From the NCBI RefSeq assembly GCF_900074915.1, contig NZ_LT222319.1:3939001-4003000 (forward strand): a DNA stretch of 64,000 nt, read 5' to 3'. The notes beneath the pieces are model-generated. The model saw only the letters and a list, made by a program, of their open reading frames with translations, was not told the DNA's origin and did no database searches. The stretch is from Pseudomonas cerasi (GTDB taxonomy: Bacteria > Pseudomonadota > Gammaproteobacteria > Pseudomonadales > Pseudomonadaceae). The position numbers and the translations under genes were made by a program. Each line of letters begins with the position of its first letter. Position 1 is the first letter of the stretch. Of the stretch, positions 43,994 through 53,236 are shown piece by piece.

Positions 43994-44755
43994 TCAAGCC
44001 TGGTCCTGAGTGTTGCGGCTGACCTTGGCCATCGGCATGGGGATCAGCTTGCCGATGGGGTCGCGGCGCACCTGACGCAAGGGCCTGAGGCCGACCACCA
44101 GTTTGCGCGCCACCAGTACATAGAAGCCGCCACCGGGGCTCTGACGCCCCTCGCCAAGGCGTTCGAGCCCTGCAAGACGCGACTGCCATGCTGCTGAAGC
44201 AAGAGGCGGACGATAGCATCCGAAGCGCCGTTTCTCCAGCGCGAAGCCCAGCAGATTCAGCCAGTCAGCGACCCGCGAGGATGAAATGCAGCGCGCCTTG
44301 CGCAACGCATCCCGCGCGAATACGTGACGTATGCCCCAGGTGCTCCAGGGGTTGATGCCGATAATCAGCAAGTGCCCGCCCGGCCGCACGCTGCTGGCCG
44401 CTTCGCGCAGCAGGCCGTGGGGCGACAGGCAGAAATCCAGGCCGTGCTGCAACACCACGACATCGGCCGCGTGCTCACTCAATGGCCACGCCTGTTCCTC
44501 ACAGACGATCTCGACACCCGGCAACGGCGCACCAAGGCGTACATTGCGCTGCACCTGGGGAGCCACTGGCGGGCTTTCCGCCGACGGGCCGTAATGCACC
44601 AGATAGCCGCCGAAGTATCGCCCCAGCTCTTCGTCGAGAATGCGCCGTTCCTCTTCGAGCAGAAGCTGCCCGAGCGGCCCGGAAAGCCATTCACGGGCAG
44701 CGCGGATCAATGCAAGCCACTCAGGATCAGCCTGAGCGAACGCTTCATCGGTCAT
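43994..44755 (-). CDS. Class I SAM-dependent methyltransferase-like protein
   Basis: 253 residues from ATG 44755, which has a strong GGAGGAG site. The central part (GVEIVCEEQAWPLSEHAADVVVLQHGLDFCLSPHGLLREAASSVRPGGHLLIIGINPWSTWG) is a Methyltransf_11-type second half. The usual GxGxG SAM loop at motif I is poorly kept (LVHYGPSAES region), so activity is uncertain. It is the first gene of the probable methyltransferase-rnhA-dnaQ-acetyltransferase run and diverges from gloB, as in P. aeruginosa (PA1814/PA1813). Confidence 0.85.
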   Translation of the reverse strand: MTDEAFAQADPEWLALIRAAREWLSGPLGQLLLEEERRILDEELGRYFGGYLVHYGPSAESPPVAPQVQRNVRLGAPLPGVEIVCEEQAWPLSEHAADVVVLQHGLDFCLSPHGLLREAASSVRPGGHLLIIGINPWSTWGIRHVFARDALRKARCISSSRVADWLNLLGFALEKRRFGCYRPPLASAAWQSRLAGLERLGEGRQSPGGGFYVLVARKLVVGLRPLRQVRRDPIGKLIPMPMAKVSRNTQDQA

Positions 44756-44836
44756 GAGTTCTCCTCCAGAGGTGCTCGCATACAGCGGCAACAGACTCTA
44801 AGATGCACCATTGTCTGCCGCTATGCGAACTGCGCC

Positions 44837-45616
44837 ATGATACAGATCCACGCCCTTCCTGCTTTCAATGACAACTACATATGGTTGTTACAAGACCTTT
44901 CGAGCCAGCAGTGCGCTGTCGTCGATCCGGGCGACGCGAAGCCGGTGCTGGGCTGGCTGGCGCAGAATCCCGACTACCGGCTGACCGATATCCTGATCAC
45001 CCACCACCACAATGATCATGTGGGCGGCGTTGCGGAACTCAAGCAGTCGACCGCGGCGCGCGTGCTGGGCCCTGCAGCCGAAACCATACCGGCACGCGAT
45101 GTCGCGCTGGTCGACAATGACCGACTGACCGTGCTGGGCCTGGAATTTGTAGTGCATGCGGTTCCTGGCCATACGCTGGGGCATATCGCGTTCTATCACG
45201 AGGACGCCACGACCCCCCTGCTGTTCAGCGGCGACACGCTGTTTGCTGCTGGCTGCGGACGGTTGTTCGAGGGCACGCCGCAACAGATGCACGATTCTCT
45301 CAGCCGCCTGACCGATCTGCCGGACAGCACACTGATCTACTGCGCTCACGAATACACGCTGAGCAATCTGCGCTTTGCGCAGGCCGTCGAGCCCGACAAT
45401 GTCGATATCGCCGAACGCCTGGCCGAAGTGACGCGCTGGCGCAGCGAAAATCGCATCAGTCTTCCGTCGAATCTGGCCCTGGAAAAACGTACCAATCCGT
45501 TCCTGCGTACGGGGGAAACATCCGTTAAAGAAAAAGCGGACGAACGGAGCGGCGGGCAAAACACCTCGCAGAGTGCGGTCTTTGCCAGCTTGAGGGCCTG
45601 GAAAGATAAGTTCTGA
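44837..45616 (+). CDS. gloB: Hydroxyacylglutathione hydrolase (glyoxalase II)
   Basis: 259 residues. The metallo-beta-lactamase core shows the dinuclear metal motif THHHNDHVGG, then GHTLGHIAFY, LFSGDTLFAAGCGRLFEG and CAHEYTLSNLRFA. The C-terminal glutathione-binding part (ENRISLPSNLALEKRTNPFLR) is standard. It hydrolyses S-lactoylglutathione to lactate and glutathione in methylglyoxal detoxification. The start ATG 44837 follows the short divergent gap with the methyltransferase gene. Full length, with no oddities. Confidence 0.97.
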   Translation: MIQIHALPAFNDNYIWLLQDLSSQQCAVVDPGDAKPVLGWLAQNPDYRLTDILITHHHNDHVGGVAELKQSTAARVLGPAAETIPARDVALVDNDRLTVLGLEFVVHAVPGHTLGHIAFYHEDATTPLLFSGDTLFAAGCGRLFEGTPQQMHDSLSRLTDLPDSTLIYCAHEYTLSNLRFAQAVEPDNVDIAERLAEVTRWRSENRISLPSNLALEKRTNPFLRTGETSVKEKADERSGGQNTSQSAVFASLRAWKDKF

Positions 45617-45715
45617 CCCGACCTTAAAACCGCAATAAAATTCTGAAAGGTTGACCGACGGCAGGCTGCTTCCTAGAATCGCCCGACATTTTCGTCTGGA
45701 TGTACCCCCCGAACA

Positions 45716-47320
45716 ATGTCGTCATCTACCAGCAAGCCTTCACATTCGGACGCATTGACTCGGTTGGCTCAGGCCATGGCCGTCACCGCGAGTGCCCTTC
45801 TGGCCGGTTGCCAGAGCACCGCCAGCGTCGACCCGGTCAATAGCCATCGCGCGCCTAACCTGGCCGCCGGCATCAAGCAAAAACCGATTTTCCTGTCGCA
45901 CAAGCCTGCCACCCCTCTCGCACCTCCACAGGATGTCTGGGAGCGCATGCGTCAGGGCTTTCAACTGCAACAAGGCAATGATCAGAACCCCCGCATCGAT
46001 CAACAGCGCCTATGGTTCGCCAACAACCCTTCCTTTCTGGAAAACGCTGGCGAGCGCGGCAGCCTGTACATGCACTACATCGTCGAGCGCCTTGAAGAAC
46101 GCAACATGCCGCTGGAACTGGCGCTGCTTCCGGTCATCGAAAGCGCCTACAACCCGATGGCCGTTTCGCGCAGCCAGGCGGTCGGCCTCTGGCAGTTCAT
46201 CCCGTCGACCGGGCGTTACTTCAACCTGCGCCAGACCAGCTTTTATGACGGACGTCGCGACATCCAGGCCTCGACCGTTGCGGCACTGGATTACCTGACC
46301 CGCCTGCATGACATGTTCAACGGTGACTGGCTGCTGGCCCTGGCAGCCTACAACGCCGGCGAAGGCACGGTGAGCCGCGCCATCGAGCGCAATGACAAAC
46401 TCAACCTGCCGACCGATTACTGGAACCTGCCGCTGCCGCAGGAAACCCGCGATTACGTACCCAAGCTGCTGGCCCTGTCCCAGGTGGTGTTGTCGCCGGA
46501 AGCTTACGGCGTCAATCTGAACCCGATCGCCAACCAGCCCTACTTCGAAGTCGTCGAGCTCAACAAGCGTGTCGACCTGTCCAAAGTGGCCAGCGCCGCC
46601 GATATCGACGAAGACGAGCTTATCCAGCTCAACCCCGCCTACAAGAAGCGCCTGACCGTCGATGGCCCCCAGCACCTGCTGGTGCCCACTTCCAAGGCGC
46701 AACTGCTGACGGCCAGCCTGCTGACCATGAAACAGGAAGAACTGGTCGCCTGGCAGCCTTATCGGGTGCGCAAGGGCGATACCCTGGAAAGCCTGGCCAG
46801 TCGTTATCAGGTCACGGTCAGCTCGCTCAAGGGCAATAACAAGCTGTCCGGCAACCGCCTGAAGGTCGGTCAATCACTGAGCATACCGGTCAAGCCGGGC
46901 ATGCAGAATTCACAACCCGTGTTCGAAGCGCTGGCCAGCAACGACAAGCCGTCACGTACCCGAAGCTACAAGGTGCGCAGCGGTGACAACCTGACCACCA
47001 TCGCGCAAGCCAACAAGGTGGATGTCGAAGACCTGCAACGCTGGAACAAGCTGACCGGCAAGAAGCTCAAGGTCGGCCAGACGCTGGTCATGCAGGACAC
47101 CAGCAAACCTGCCGGCAAAGCCGCCAGCAAGTCGGTCGCCAGCACCGGTGGCAAGGACAGCGAAAAGAAATCCATGCAGTACAAGATCCAGAAAGGCGAC
47201 TCGATGTATCTGGTCGCCAAGCGCTTCAACGTCGAGATGCAACATCTCAAGCGCTGGAATCCACGTAGCGGGCAGGCTCTCAAACCCGGCCAGACCCTGA
47301 CCGTTTACCTGCCACACTGA
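45716..47320 (+). CDS. mltD: Membrane-bound lytic murein transglycosylase D with three LysM domains
   Basis: 534 residues. The lipobox LLAGCQS predicts an outer-membrane-anchored lipoprotein. The GH23 SLT domain has the catalytic PVIESAYNP (Glu142), then SRSQAVGLWQFIPSTGR and LALAAYNAGEGTVSRAI. Three LysM repeats bind peptidoglycan: about 345-390 (YRVRKGDTLESLASRY), 415-460 (YKVRSGDNLTTIA) and 488-532 (YKIQKGDSMYLVAKRF). It cuts glycan strands to 1,6-anhydroMurNAc during wall turnover. It lies between gloB and the peptide transporter, as in P. aeruginosa (PA1812). Confidence 0.97.
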   Translation: MSSSTSKPSHSDALTRLAQAMAVTASALLAGCQSTASVDPVNSHRAPNLAAGIKQKPIFLSHKPATPLAPPQDVWERMRQGFQLQQGNDQNPRIDQQRLWFANNPSFLENAGERGSLYMHYIVERLEERNMPLELALLPVIESAYNPMAVSRSQAVGLWQFIPSTGRYFNLRQTSFYDGRRDIQASTVAALDYLTRLHDMFNGDWLLALAAYNAGEGTVSRAIERNDKLNLPTDYWNLPLPQETRDYVPKLLALSQVVLSPEAYGVNLNPIANQPYFEVVELNKRVDLSKVASAADIDEDELIQLNPAYKKRLTVDGPQHLLVPTSKAQLLTASLLTMKQEELVAWQPYRVRKGDTLESLASRYQVTVSSLKGNNKLSGNRLKVGQSLSIPVKPGMQNSQPVFEALASNDKPSRTRSYKVRSGDNLTTIAQANKVDVEDLQRWNKLTGKKLKVGQTLVMQDTSKPAGKAASKSVASTGGKDSEKKSMQYKIQKGDSMYLVAKRFNVEMQHLKRWNPRSGQALKPGQTLTVYLPH

Positions 47321-47456
47321 TGCGCACGGCCACTTGCCCTTCGATAACCTTGGGGCGGGTGTCCGATGCAGCCCGGCAGCGCCATCACCTGCAGTCTTTT
47401 TCCAGCTGGAACAAGCTGTTACTGTTAGCGACCCGAAAGCCCAGGCCGTCTGGATC

Positions 47457-49286
47457 GTGATACGTCCCTTCCTGCTGACCCTCAGCCTGGCCTTGAGCTT
47501 CTGCGCCAACGCAGCCATCACCGAAAGTCATGGCTACGCGCAGTTTGGTGTTCTCAAGTACCCGGCCAGCTTCACTCATTTCGACTGGGTCAATCCCGAG
47601 GCGCCGAAAGGTGGTACCCTGAGAATGATGGCCTTCGGCACGTTCGACACGTTAAACCCCTACACATTCAAGGGCAGCAGCCCGGTCTCGACTGGCAACT
47701 TCCTGCAGTATGGTGTCAACGAGCTGAATGAACCGCTGATGGTCGGCACAGGCCAATACGACCCATCCGGCGATGAACCGACCTCCAGTTACGGGCTGAT
47801 CGCCCAGTCGGTGGAATACAGCGAGGACCGCAGCTGGGTGGTGTTCAACCTGCGCCCGCAGGCGCGCTTCCATGACGGCAAGCCCATCACCGCCTACGAC
47901 GTGGCGTTTTCCTACCGGACACTGCTCAAGGACGGTCACCCCCAATACCGCACCGCCTTGCAGGAAGTGCAGCGCGTGGACATTCTCACCCGTCATCGCA
48001 TCCGGTTTGTCTTCAAGCGCTCGGGCAACCCGCTGCTGATCCTGCGCCTGGGCGAACTGCCGGTGTTGCCGCAACATTACTGGAAGGACAGGGATTTCAA
48101 GGCGACCACCTTCGAGCCGCCGCTGGGCAGTGGCCCTTACCGCATCACCCGCGTGCAGCCGGGTCGGCAACTGGTGTTCGAGCGGGTCAAGGATTACTGG
48201 GGCAAGGACTTGCCGGTCAACCGCGGCAAATACAATTTCGACCGGGTCGAGGTCGAGTTCTACCGCGACAGCGACGTGGCGTTCGAAGCGTTCAAAGCGG
48301 GTGAATTCGACATCTACATCGAGCATCAGGCCAAGAACTGGGCCAGTGGCTACGACTTCCCCGCGGTGGCCAATGGTCAGGTGATCAAGGCGCAGATCCC
48401 CCACCGCATACCGACACAGACCCAGGGACTGTTCATGAACACCCGGCGCGCCGCCTTCGCCGACATCCGCGTGCGCGAAGCCCTGGGTCTGCTGTTCAAT
48501 TTCGAATGGACCAACCGCACGCTGTTCAGCGACGCCTATGACCGCTCGATCAGCTACTACCCCAACAGCGAATTTTCCGCGACGGGCCTGCCGACCGGGG
48601 CCGAATGGCTGCTCCTGGCGCCCTACCGCGATCAGTTGCCCGCCAGCCTGTTCACCCAGCCGTTCGCCCCGTCGAAAACCGATGGTGGCGGAATCCCGCG
48701 CGAGACCTTGCGCAAGGCCCTGAAGCTGCTTGCCGAGGCTGGCTGGACGCTGTCGGACAAGGGTTTGCTCAATGCCGACAAGCAACCGTTGCGCTTCGAG
48801 ATCCTGCTGGTCAACCCCAACCTCGAACGCATTCTGCAACCGTACATCGAAGACCTGCGCCGTCTGGGGATCAATGCAGGGCTGCGCACCGTCGACCGCG
48901 CCCAGTACAAGCAACGTCTGGACCGTTTCGATTTCGACATGATTCTGATGACCCTGCAACAGATCCTGAGCCCCGGTCTGGAGCAGTGGCAGTATTTCCA
49001 TTCCAGTCAGGCTGCGATCAACGGCAGCAAGAACTACGCGGGTATCGCCAACCCCGTGGTCGATGCCCTGCTGAACAAACTGCTGGCCGCGCAAACCCGG
49101 GACGAACAGGTCGCCGCGGCGCGGGCGCTGGACCGCGTATTGCTGTCTCAGCACTACAGCATCCCCAACTGGTATCTGAATAATCATCGGCTTGCCTATC
49201 GCAACCGATTCGCCATGGTCACTACCCCGCCCTACACCCTGGGGCTGCGTGCGTGGTGGCTCAAGACTCTGGAGAAGCCCCGATGA
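47457..49286 (+). CDS. nppA1: Peptide ABC transporter substrate-binding protein (first of two)
   Basis: 609 residues from GTG 47457, picked because it opens the signal peptide VIRPFLLTLSLALSFCANA; the frame itself reaches back to 47334. The SBP_bac_5 fold is shown by NPEAPKGGTLRMMAFGTFDTLNPYTFKG, RFHDGKPITAYDVAFSYRTLL and LGSGPYRITRVQPGRQLVFERVKDYWGKDLPVN. This is the YejA/Npp type, which binds peptides and peptide-like nucleoside antibiotics. It matches the position of PA1811 in P. aeruginosa. Its stop overlaps the start of the second binding protein, and the two are clearly paralogous. Confidence 0.9.
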   Translation: MIRPFLLTLSLALSFCANAAITESHGYAQFGVLKYPASFTHFDWVNPEAPKGGTLRMMAFGTFDTLNPYTFKGSSPVSTGNFLQYGVNELNEPLMVGTGQYDPSGDEPTSSYGLIAQSVEYSEDRSWVVFNLRPQARFHDGKPITAYDVAFSYRTLLKDGHPQYRTALQEVQRVDILTRHRIRFVFKRSGNPLLILRLGELPVLPQHYWKDRDFKATTFEPPLGSGPYRITRVQPGRQLVFERVKDYWGKDLPVNRGKYNFDRVEVEFYRDSDVAFEAFKAGEFDIYIEHQAKNWASGYDFPAVANGQVIKAQIPHRIPTQTQGLFMNTRRAAFADIRVREALGLLFNFEWTNRTLFSDAYDRSISYYPNSEFSATGLPTGAEWLLLAPYRDQLPASLFTQPFAPSKTDGGGIPRETLRKALKLLAEAGWTLSDKGLLNADKQPLRFEILLVNPNLERILQPYIEDLRRLGINAGLRTVDRAQYKQRLDRFDFDMILMTLQQILSPGLEQWQYFHSSQAAINGSKNYAGIANPVVDALLNKLLAAQTRDEQVAAARALDRVLLSQHYSIPNWYLNNHRLAYRNRFAMVTTPPYTLGLRAWWLKTLEKPR

Positions 49287-51139
49287 ACCCTCTGCACTCC
49301 CTGCGCTCGCAGGCAGCCGGCCTGCTGCTGGCCAGCCTCGCCTGCACAGTACAGGCTGCGCCTCAGCATGGCGTGACGCTGTATGACGAAGCGCCGAAGT
49401 ACCCGGCTGATTTCAAGCACTTCGACTACGTGAACCCGGATGCCCCCAAGGGCGGCACGCTGCGTCAGGCAGGCTTCGGCGGCTTTGACAGCTTCAACCC
49501 GTTCATCAACAAAGGCGTACCGGCAGAAGATATCGGTCTGATCTACGACACCCTTGCCCGCTCGAGCCTGGATGAGCCATTCACTGAATACGGACTGATC
49601 GCGGGCAAGATCGAGAAGTCCCCGGACAACAGCTGGGTGCGTTTCTATCTGCGCCCCGAGGCGCGCTTTCATGACGGCCACCCGATCCGCGCCGACGACG
49701 TCGAATTCAGCTTCAAGACCCTGATGGAGCACGGTTCGCCCATGTACAAGGGCTACTACGCCGACGTCGATCAGGTCATCGTCGAAGATCCGTTGCGCGT
49801 GCTGTTCAAGTTCAAGCACAAGGGCAGCCGCGAGTTGCCGCTGATCCTTGGCCAGTTGCCGGTGCTGCCCAAGCATTTCTGGGCCGATCGCGATTTCAGC
49901 AAGGGCAACCTGGACTTCCCGCTGGGCAGCGGACCTTACAAGGTCGCCGACGTGAAGGCCGGTCGTTCGGTGAGTTATGAGCGGGTCAAGGATTACTGGG
50001 CACAGGACCTGCCAATCAACAAGGGTTTCTACAACTTTGACGTGCTGACCACCGACTACTACCGCGACAATACGGTAGCGCTGGAGGCCGGCAAGGCCGG
50101 GCAATTCGACTATTGGCTGGAAACCAGTGCCAAGAACTGGGCAACCGCTTACGACACGCCCGCAGTGCGCGACGGCAGTCTGATCAAGGAAGAGCTTCCC
50201 AATGGCAACCCGACGGGCATGCAGGGCTTTGTCTTCAACCTGCGCAAGCCTGTGTTTCAGGACGTCAGGGTCCGTGAGGCGCTGACTCTGCTGCTGGACT
50301 TCGAGTGGACCAACAAACAGCTGTTCAACGGCTCGTACAGCCGCACCAAAAGTTATTTCGACAACTCGGAAATGGCCGCCAGCGGCCTGCCGTCTGCCGA
50401 AGAACTCAAGCTTCTGGAACCGTTGCGCGGCAAGATTCCGGATCGCGTGTTCAGCGAACCCTTCACCCTGCCGGTCACCGATGGCAGCGGTATGATCCGT
50501 CCGCAGCAGCGCCGGGCCTTCCAGCTGTTGCAGGAGGCGGGCTGGAAGATCGTCGACGACAAGATGGTCGACGCGCAGGGCAACCCGGTAAAAATCGAGT
50601 TTCTGATGGCCCAGACCGAGTTCGAGCGCATTCTGCTGCCTTACAAGCGCAACCTGAGCGACCTGGGTATCGAGCTGGTGATTCGTCGGGCCGACGTGTC
50701 GCAATACATCAACCGCCTGCGCTCGCGGGACTACGACATGATTGTCACTGGCTATCCGCAGTCCAGCTCGCCCGGTAACGAGCAGCGCGTGTACTTCGAC
50801 TCATCCAGCGCCGACAACCCGGGCAGCCGCAACTTCATGGGCCTCAAGGACCCTGCGGTGGATGAGCTGGTCAACGGCCTGATCAACGCCGACTCACGGC
50901 AAAGCCTGATCACCCATACCAAGGCACTGGACCGTGTGCTGCTGTGGGGCTTTTACGTCGTTCCGAACTGGCACATCAAGACTTGGCGGGTGGCTTACTG
51001 GAATCACCTCGACCATCCCAAGGCCGAAGCACTTTCCGATATCGGCCTGATGACCTGGTGGGCCAGGCCGGATGTCAAACCGGTAGCCGCGACCCCGTCA
51101 GCCCCTGATCAGGCCAAGCCTGCGAACGCGGAGCAATAA
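49283..51139 (+). CDS. nppA2: Peptide ABC transporter substrate-binding protein (second of two)
   Basis: 618 residues from ATG 49283, inside the stop of the previous gene (ATGA) and preceded by GGAGAAG. The signal peptide ends near CTVQAAPQH. Sequence order mirrors its neighbour: NPDAPKGGTLRQAGFGGFDSFNPFI, RFHDGHPIRADDVEFSFKTLM, LGSGPYKVADVKAGRSVSYERVKDYW and VREALTLLLDFEWTNKQLF. A polar Pro/Ala-rich tail (KPVAATPSAPDQAKPANAEQ) is extra. Two adjacent binding proteins feeding one permease probably widen substrate range. Counterpart of PA1810. Confidence 0.92.
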   Translation: MNPLHSLRSQAAGLLLASLACTVQAAPQHGVTLYDEAPKYPADFKHFDYVNPDAPKGGTLRQAGFGGFDSFNPFINKGVPAEDIGLIYDTLARSSLDEPFTEYGLIAGKIEKSPDNSWVRFYLRPEARFHDGHPIRADDVEFSFKTLMEHGSPMYKGYYADVDQVIVEDPLRVLFKFKHKGSRELPLILGQLPVLPKHFWADRDFSKGNLDFPLGSGPYKVADVKAGRSVSYERVKDYWAQDLPINKGFYNFDVLTTDYYRDNTVALEAGKAGQFDYWLETSAKNWATAYDTPAVRDGSLIKEELPNGNPTGMQGFVFNLRKPVFQDVRVREALTLLLDFEWTNKQLFNGSYSRTKSYFDNSEMAASGLPSAEELKLLEPLRGKIPDRVFSEPFTLPVTDGSGMIRPQQRRAFQLLQEAGWKIVDDKMVDAQGNPVKIEFLMAQTEFERILLPYKRNLSDLGIELVIRRADVSQYINRLRSRDYDMIVTGYPQSSSPGNEQRVYFDSSSADNPGSRNFMGLKDPAVDELVNGLINADSRQSLITHTKALDRVLLWGFYVVPNWHIKTWRVAYWNHLDHPKAEALSDIGLMTWWARPDVKPVAATPSAPDQAKPANAEQ

Positions 51140-51140
51140 C

Positions 51141-52214
51141 ATGCTGGCTTATATTCTGCGACGGCTGCTGCTGATCATCCCTACCCTGCTCGGCATCCTG
51201 ATCATCAACTTCGTCATCATTCAGGCCGCCCCCGGTGGCCCGGTCGAACAGATGATCGCCAAGATCGAAGGCTTCGATGGCGCCACCAGCCGGATAGCCG
51301 GGGGCGGCGCCGAAGTATCGGTGGCCGGCTCCAACTACCGCGGCGCGCAAGGCCTGGACCCGGCATTGATCAAGGAAATCGAACGCATGTACGGTTTCGA
51401 CAAGTCGGCGCCGGAACGCCTGTGGATCATGATCAAGAACTACGCCACGCTGGATTTCGGCGACAGCTTCTTTCGTGATGCCAAGGTCATCGACCTGATT
51501 GTCGAGAAGATGCCGGTGTCCATTTCCCTCGGGTTATGGAGCACCCTGATCATGTACCTGGTGTCGATCCCGCTGGGGATTGCCAAGGCCACGCGCCACG
51601 GCAGCCAGTTCGACGTATGGACCAGTTCGGCAATCATTGTCGGCTATGCCATTCCGGCGTTCCTGTTCGCGATTCTGCTGATCGTGGTGTTTGCCGGGGG
51701 CAGCTACTTCAACTGGTTTCCACTGCGCGGGCTGACCTCCAACAATTACGATGAACTGAGCACGCTGGGCAAGCTATTCGATTACTTCTGGCATCTGGTA
51801 TTGCCCGTCACCGCACTGGTGATCGGCAACTTTGCCACCATGACGCTGCTGACCAAGAACAGCTTTCTCGACGAAATCAGCAAGCAATACGTGACCACGG
51901 CCAAAGCCAAGGGCCTGAGCAACCACAAGGTGCTCTACGGCCATGTGTTTCGCAACGCCATGCTGCTGGTGATCGCCGGCTTCCCGTCGGCGTTCATCGG
52001 TATCTTCTTCACCGGCTCGCTGCTGGTGGAAGTGATCTTTTCGCTGGACGGCCTGGGCCTGATGAGTTTTGAAGCCGCGATCAACCGCGACTATCCGGTA
52101 GTGTTCGGCACGCTGTTCATCTTCACCCTGCTGGGGCTGGTGGTGAAGCTGATCGGCGATATCACCTACACCCTCGTAGACCCGCGCATCGACTTCGAAA
52201 GCAGGAAGCATTGA
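51141..52214 (+). CDS. nppB: Peptide ABC transporter permease, YejB-like
   Basis: 357 residues, starting one base after the previous stop. The first helix (MLAYILRRLLLIIPTLLGILIINFVIIQAAPGGP) is the hallmark of DppB/YejB permeases, with a periplasmic stretch and then five more helices. The cytoplasmic EAA loop reads EISKQYVTTAKAKGLSNHKVLYGHVFRNAM, the coupling site to the ATPase. The end (SFEAAINRDYPVVFGTLFIFTLLGL, DPRIDFESRKH) is typical. Pairs with the YejE-like permease. Confidence 0.95.
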   Translation: MLAYILRRLLLIIPTLLGILIINFVIIQAAPGGPVEQMIAKIEGFDGATSRIAGGGAEVSVAGSNYRGAQGLDPALIKEIERMYGFDKSAPERLWIMIKNYATLDFGDSFFRDAKVIDLIVEKMPVSISLGLWSTLIMYLVSIPLGIAKATRHGSQFDVWTSSAIIVGYAIPAFLFAILLIVVFAGGSYFNWFPLRGLTSNNYDELSTLGKLFDYFWHLVLPVTALVIGNFATMTLLTKNSFLDEISKQYVTTAKAKGLSNHKVLYGHVFRNAMLLVIAGFPSAFIGIFFTGSLLVEVIFSLDGLGLMSFEAAINRDYPVVFGTLFIFTLLGLVVKLIGDITYTLVDPRIDFESRKH

Positions 52215-52215
52215 T

Positions 52216-53235
52216 ATGAAGCTGTCTCCTCTCAATCGCCGTCGCTTCGAACGCTTCAAGGCCAACAGGCGTGGCTGGTGGTCATTGTGGCTGTTCCTGA
52301 TTCTGTTCGGCCTGAGCCTGGGCGCCGAACTGATCGCCAACGATAAACCGCTGGCTGTGCGCTACGACGGCCACTGGTATTTCCCGGTATTCGAGCGTTA
52401 CCCGGAAACCACCTTCGGTGGCGAATTCCCGCTGGAAGCCAACTACAAGAGCCCATACATCAAGGAACTGCTCGCCGCGAAGGATGGCTGGACCCTGTGG
52501 GCACCCATCCCGTTCAGCTACCAGAGCATCAACTACGACCTGAAAGTCCCTGCTCCGGCGCCGCCTTCGCGGGAGAACCTGCTGGGCACCGATGATCAGG
52601 GCCGTGACGTCCTGGCACGGGTGATCTACGGTTTCAGGATTTCGGTACTGTTCGCCCTGACCCTGACCATCCTCAGCTCGATCATCGGCGTCATCGCCGG
52701 CGCCTTGCAGGGCTTTTATGGCGGCTGGGTCGACCTGCTGGGCCAGCGCTTCCTCGAGGTCTGGTCGGGCCTGCCGGTACTGTATCTGCTGATCATCCTT
52801 GCCAGCTTCGTACAACCCAACTTCTGGTGGTTGTTGGGCATCATGCTGTTGTTTTCCTGGATGAGCCTGGTGGACGTGGTGCGCGCCGAGTTCCTGCGTG
52901 GCCGCAATCTGGAATACGTAAGGGCCGCGCGGGCGCTGGGCATGGAGAACGGCGCAATCATGTTCCGCCATATCCTGCCCAACGCCATGGTATCGACCAT
53001 GACCTTTCTGCCGTTCATTCTCACCGGGGCCATCGGCACCCTGACGGCGCTGGACTTTCTGGGCTTCGGCCTACCCGCCGGCTCGCCGTCACTGGGCGAG
53101 CTGGTAGCGCAGGGCAAATCCAACCTGCAGGCGCCCTGGCTGGGCATCAGCGCCTTCGCTGTGCTGGCCATCATGCTGAGTCTGCTTGTGTTCATCGGCG
53201 AATCCGCCCGCGATGCTTTCGACCCAAGGAAATAA
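52216..53235 (+). CDS. nppC: Peptide ABC transporter permease, YejE-like
   Basis: 339 residues, starting one base after nppB. The basic start (MKLSPLNRRRFERFKANRRGWWSLWLFLILF) and a large first periplasmic loop of about 110 residues (DKPLAVRYDGHWYFPVFERYPE) are characteristic of YejE. LLGTDDQGRDVLARVIYGFRIS precedes the membrane core; the EAA loop is EYVRAARALGMENGAIMFRHILPNAM. It forms the translocation path together with NppB. Confidence 0.95.
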   Translation: MKLSPLNRRRFERFKANRRGWWSLWLFLILFGLSLGAELIANDKPLAVRYDGHWYFPVFERYPETTFGGEFPLEANYKSPYIKELLAAKDGWTLWAPIPFSYQSINYDLKVPAPAPPSRENLLGTDDQGRDVLARVIYGFRISVLFALTLTILSSIIGVIAGALQGFYGGWVDLLGQRFLEVWSGLPVLYLLIILASFVQPNFWWLLGIMLLFSWMSLVDVVRAEFLRGRNLEYVRAARALGMENGAIMFRHILPNAMVSTMTFLPFILTGAIGTLTALDFLGFGLPAGSPSLGELVAQGKSNLQAPWLGISAFAVLAIMLSLLVFIGESARDAFDPRK

Positions 53236-53236
53236 G

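Noticed and set aside
47652..50704. Two long minus-strand open frames (about 500 codons each)
   Set aside because: Both mirror the paired substrate-binding proteins, which explains why they look alike.
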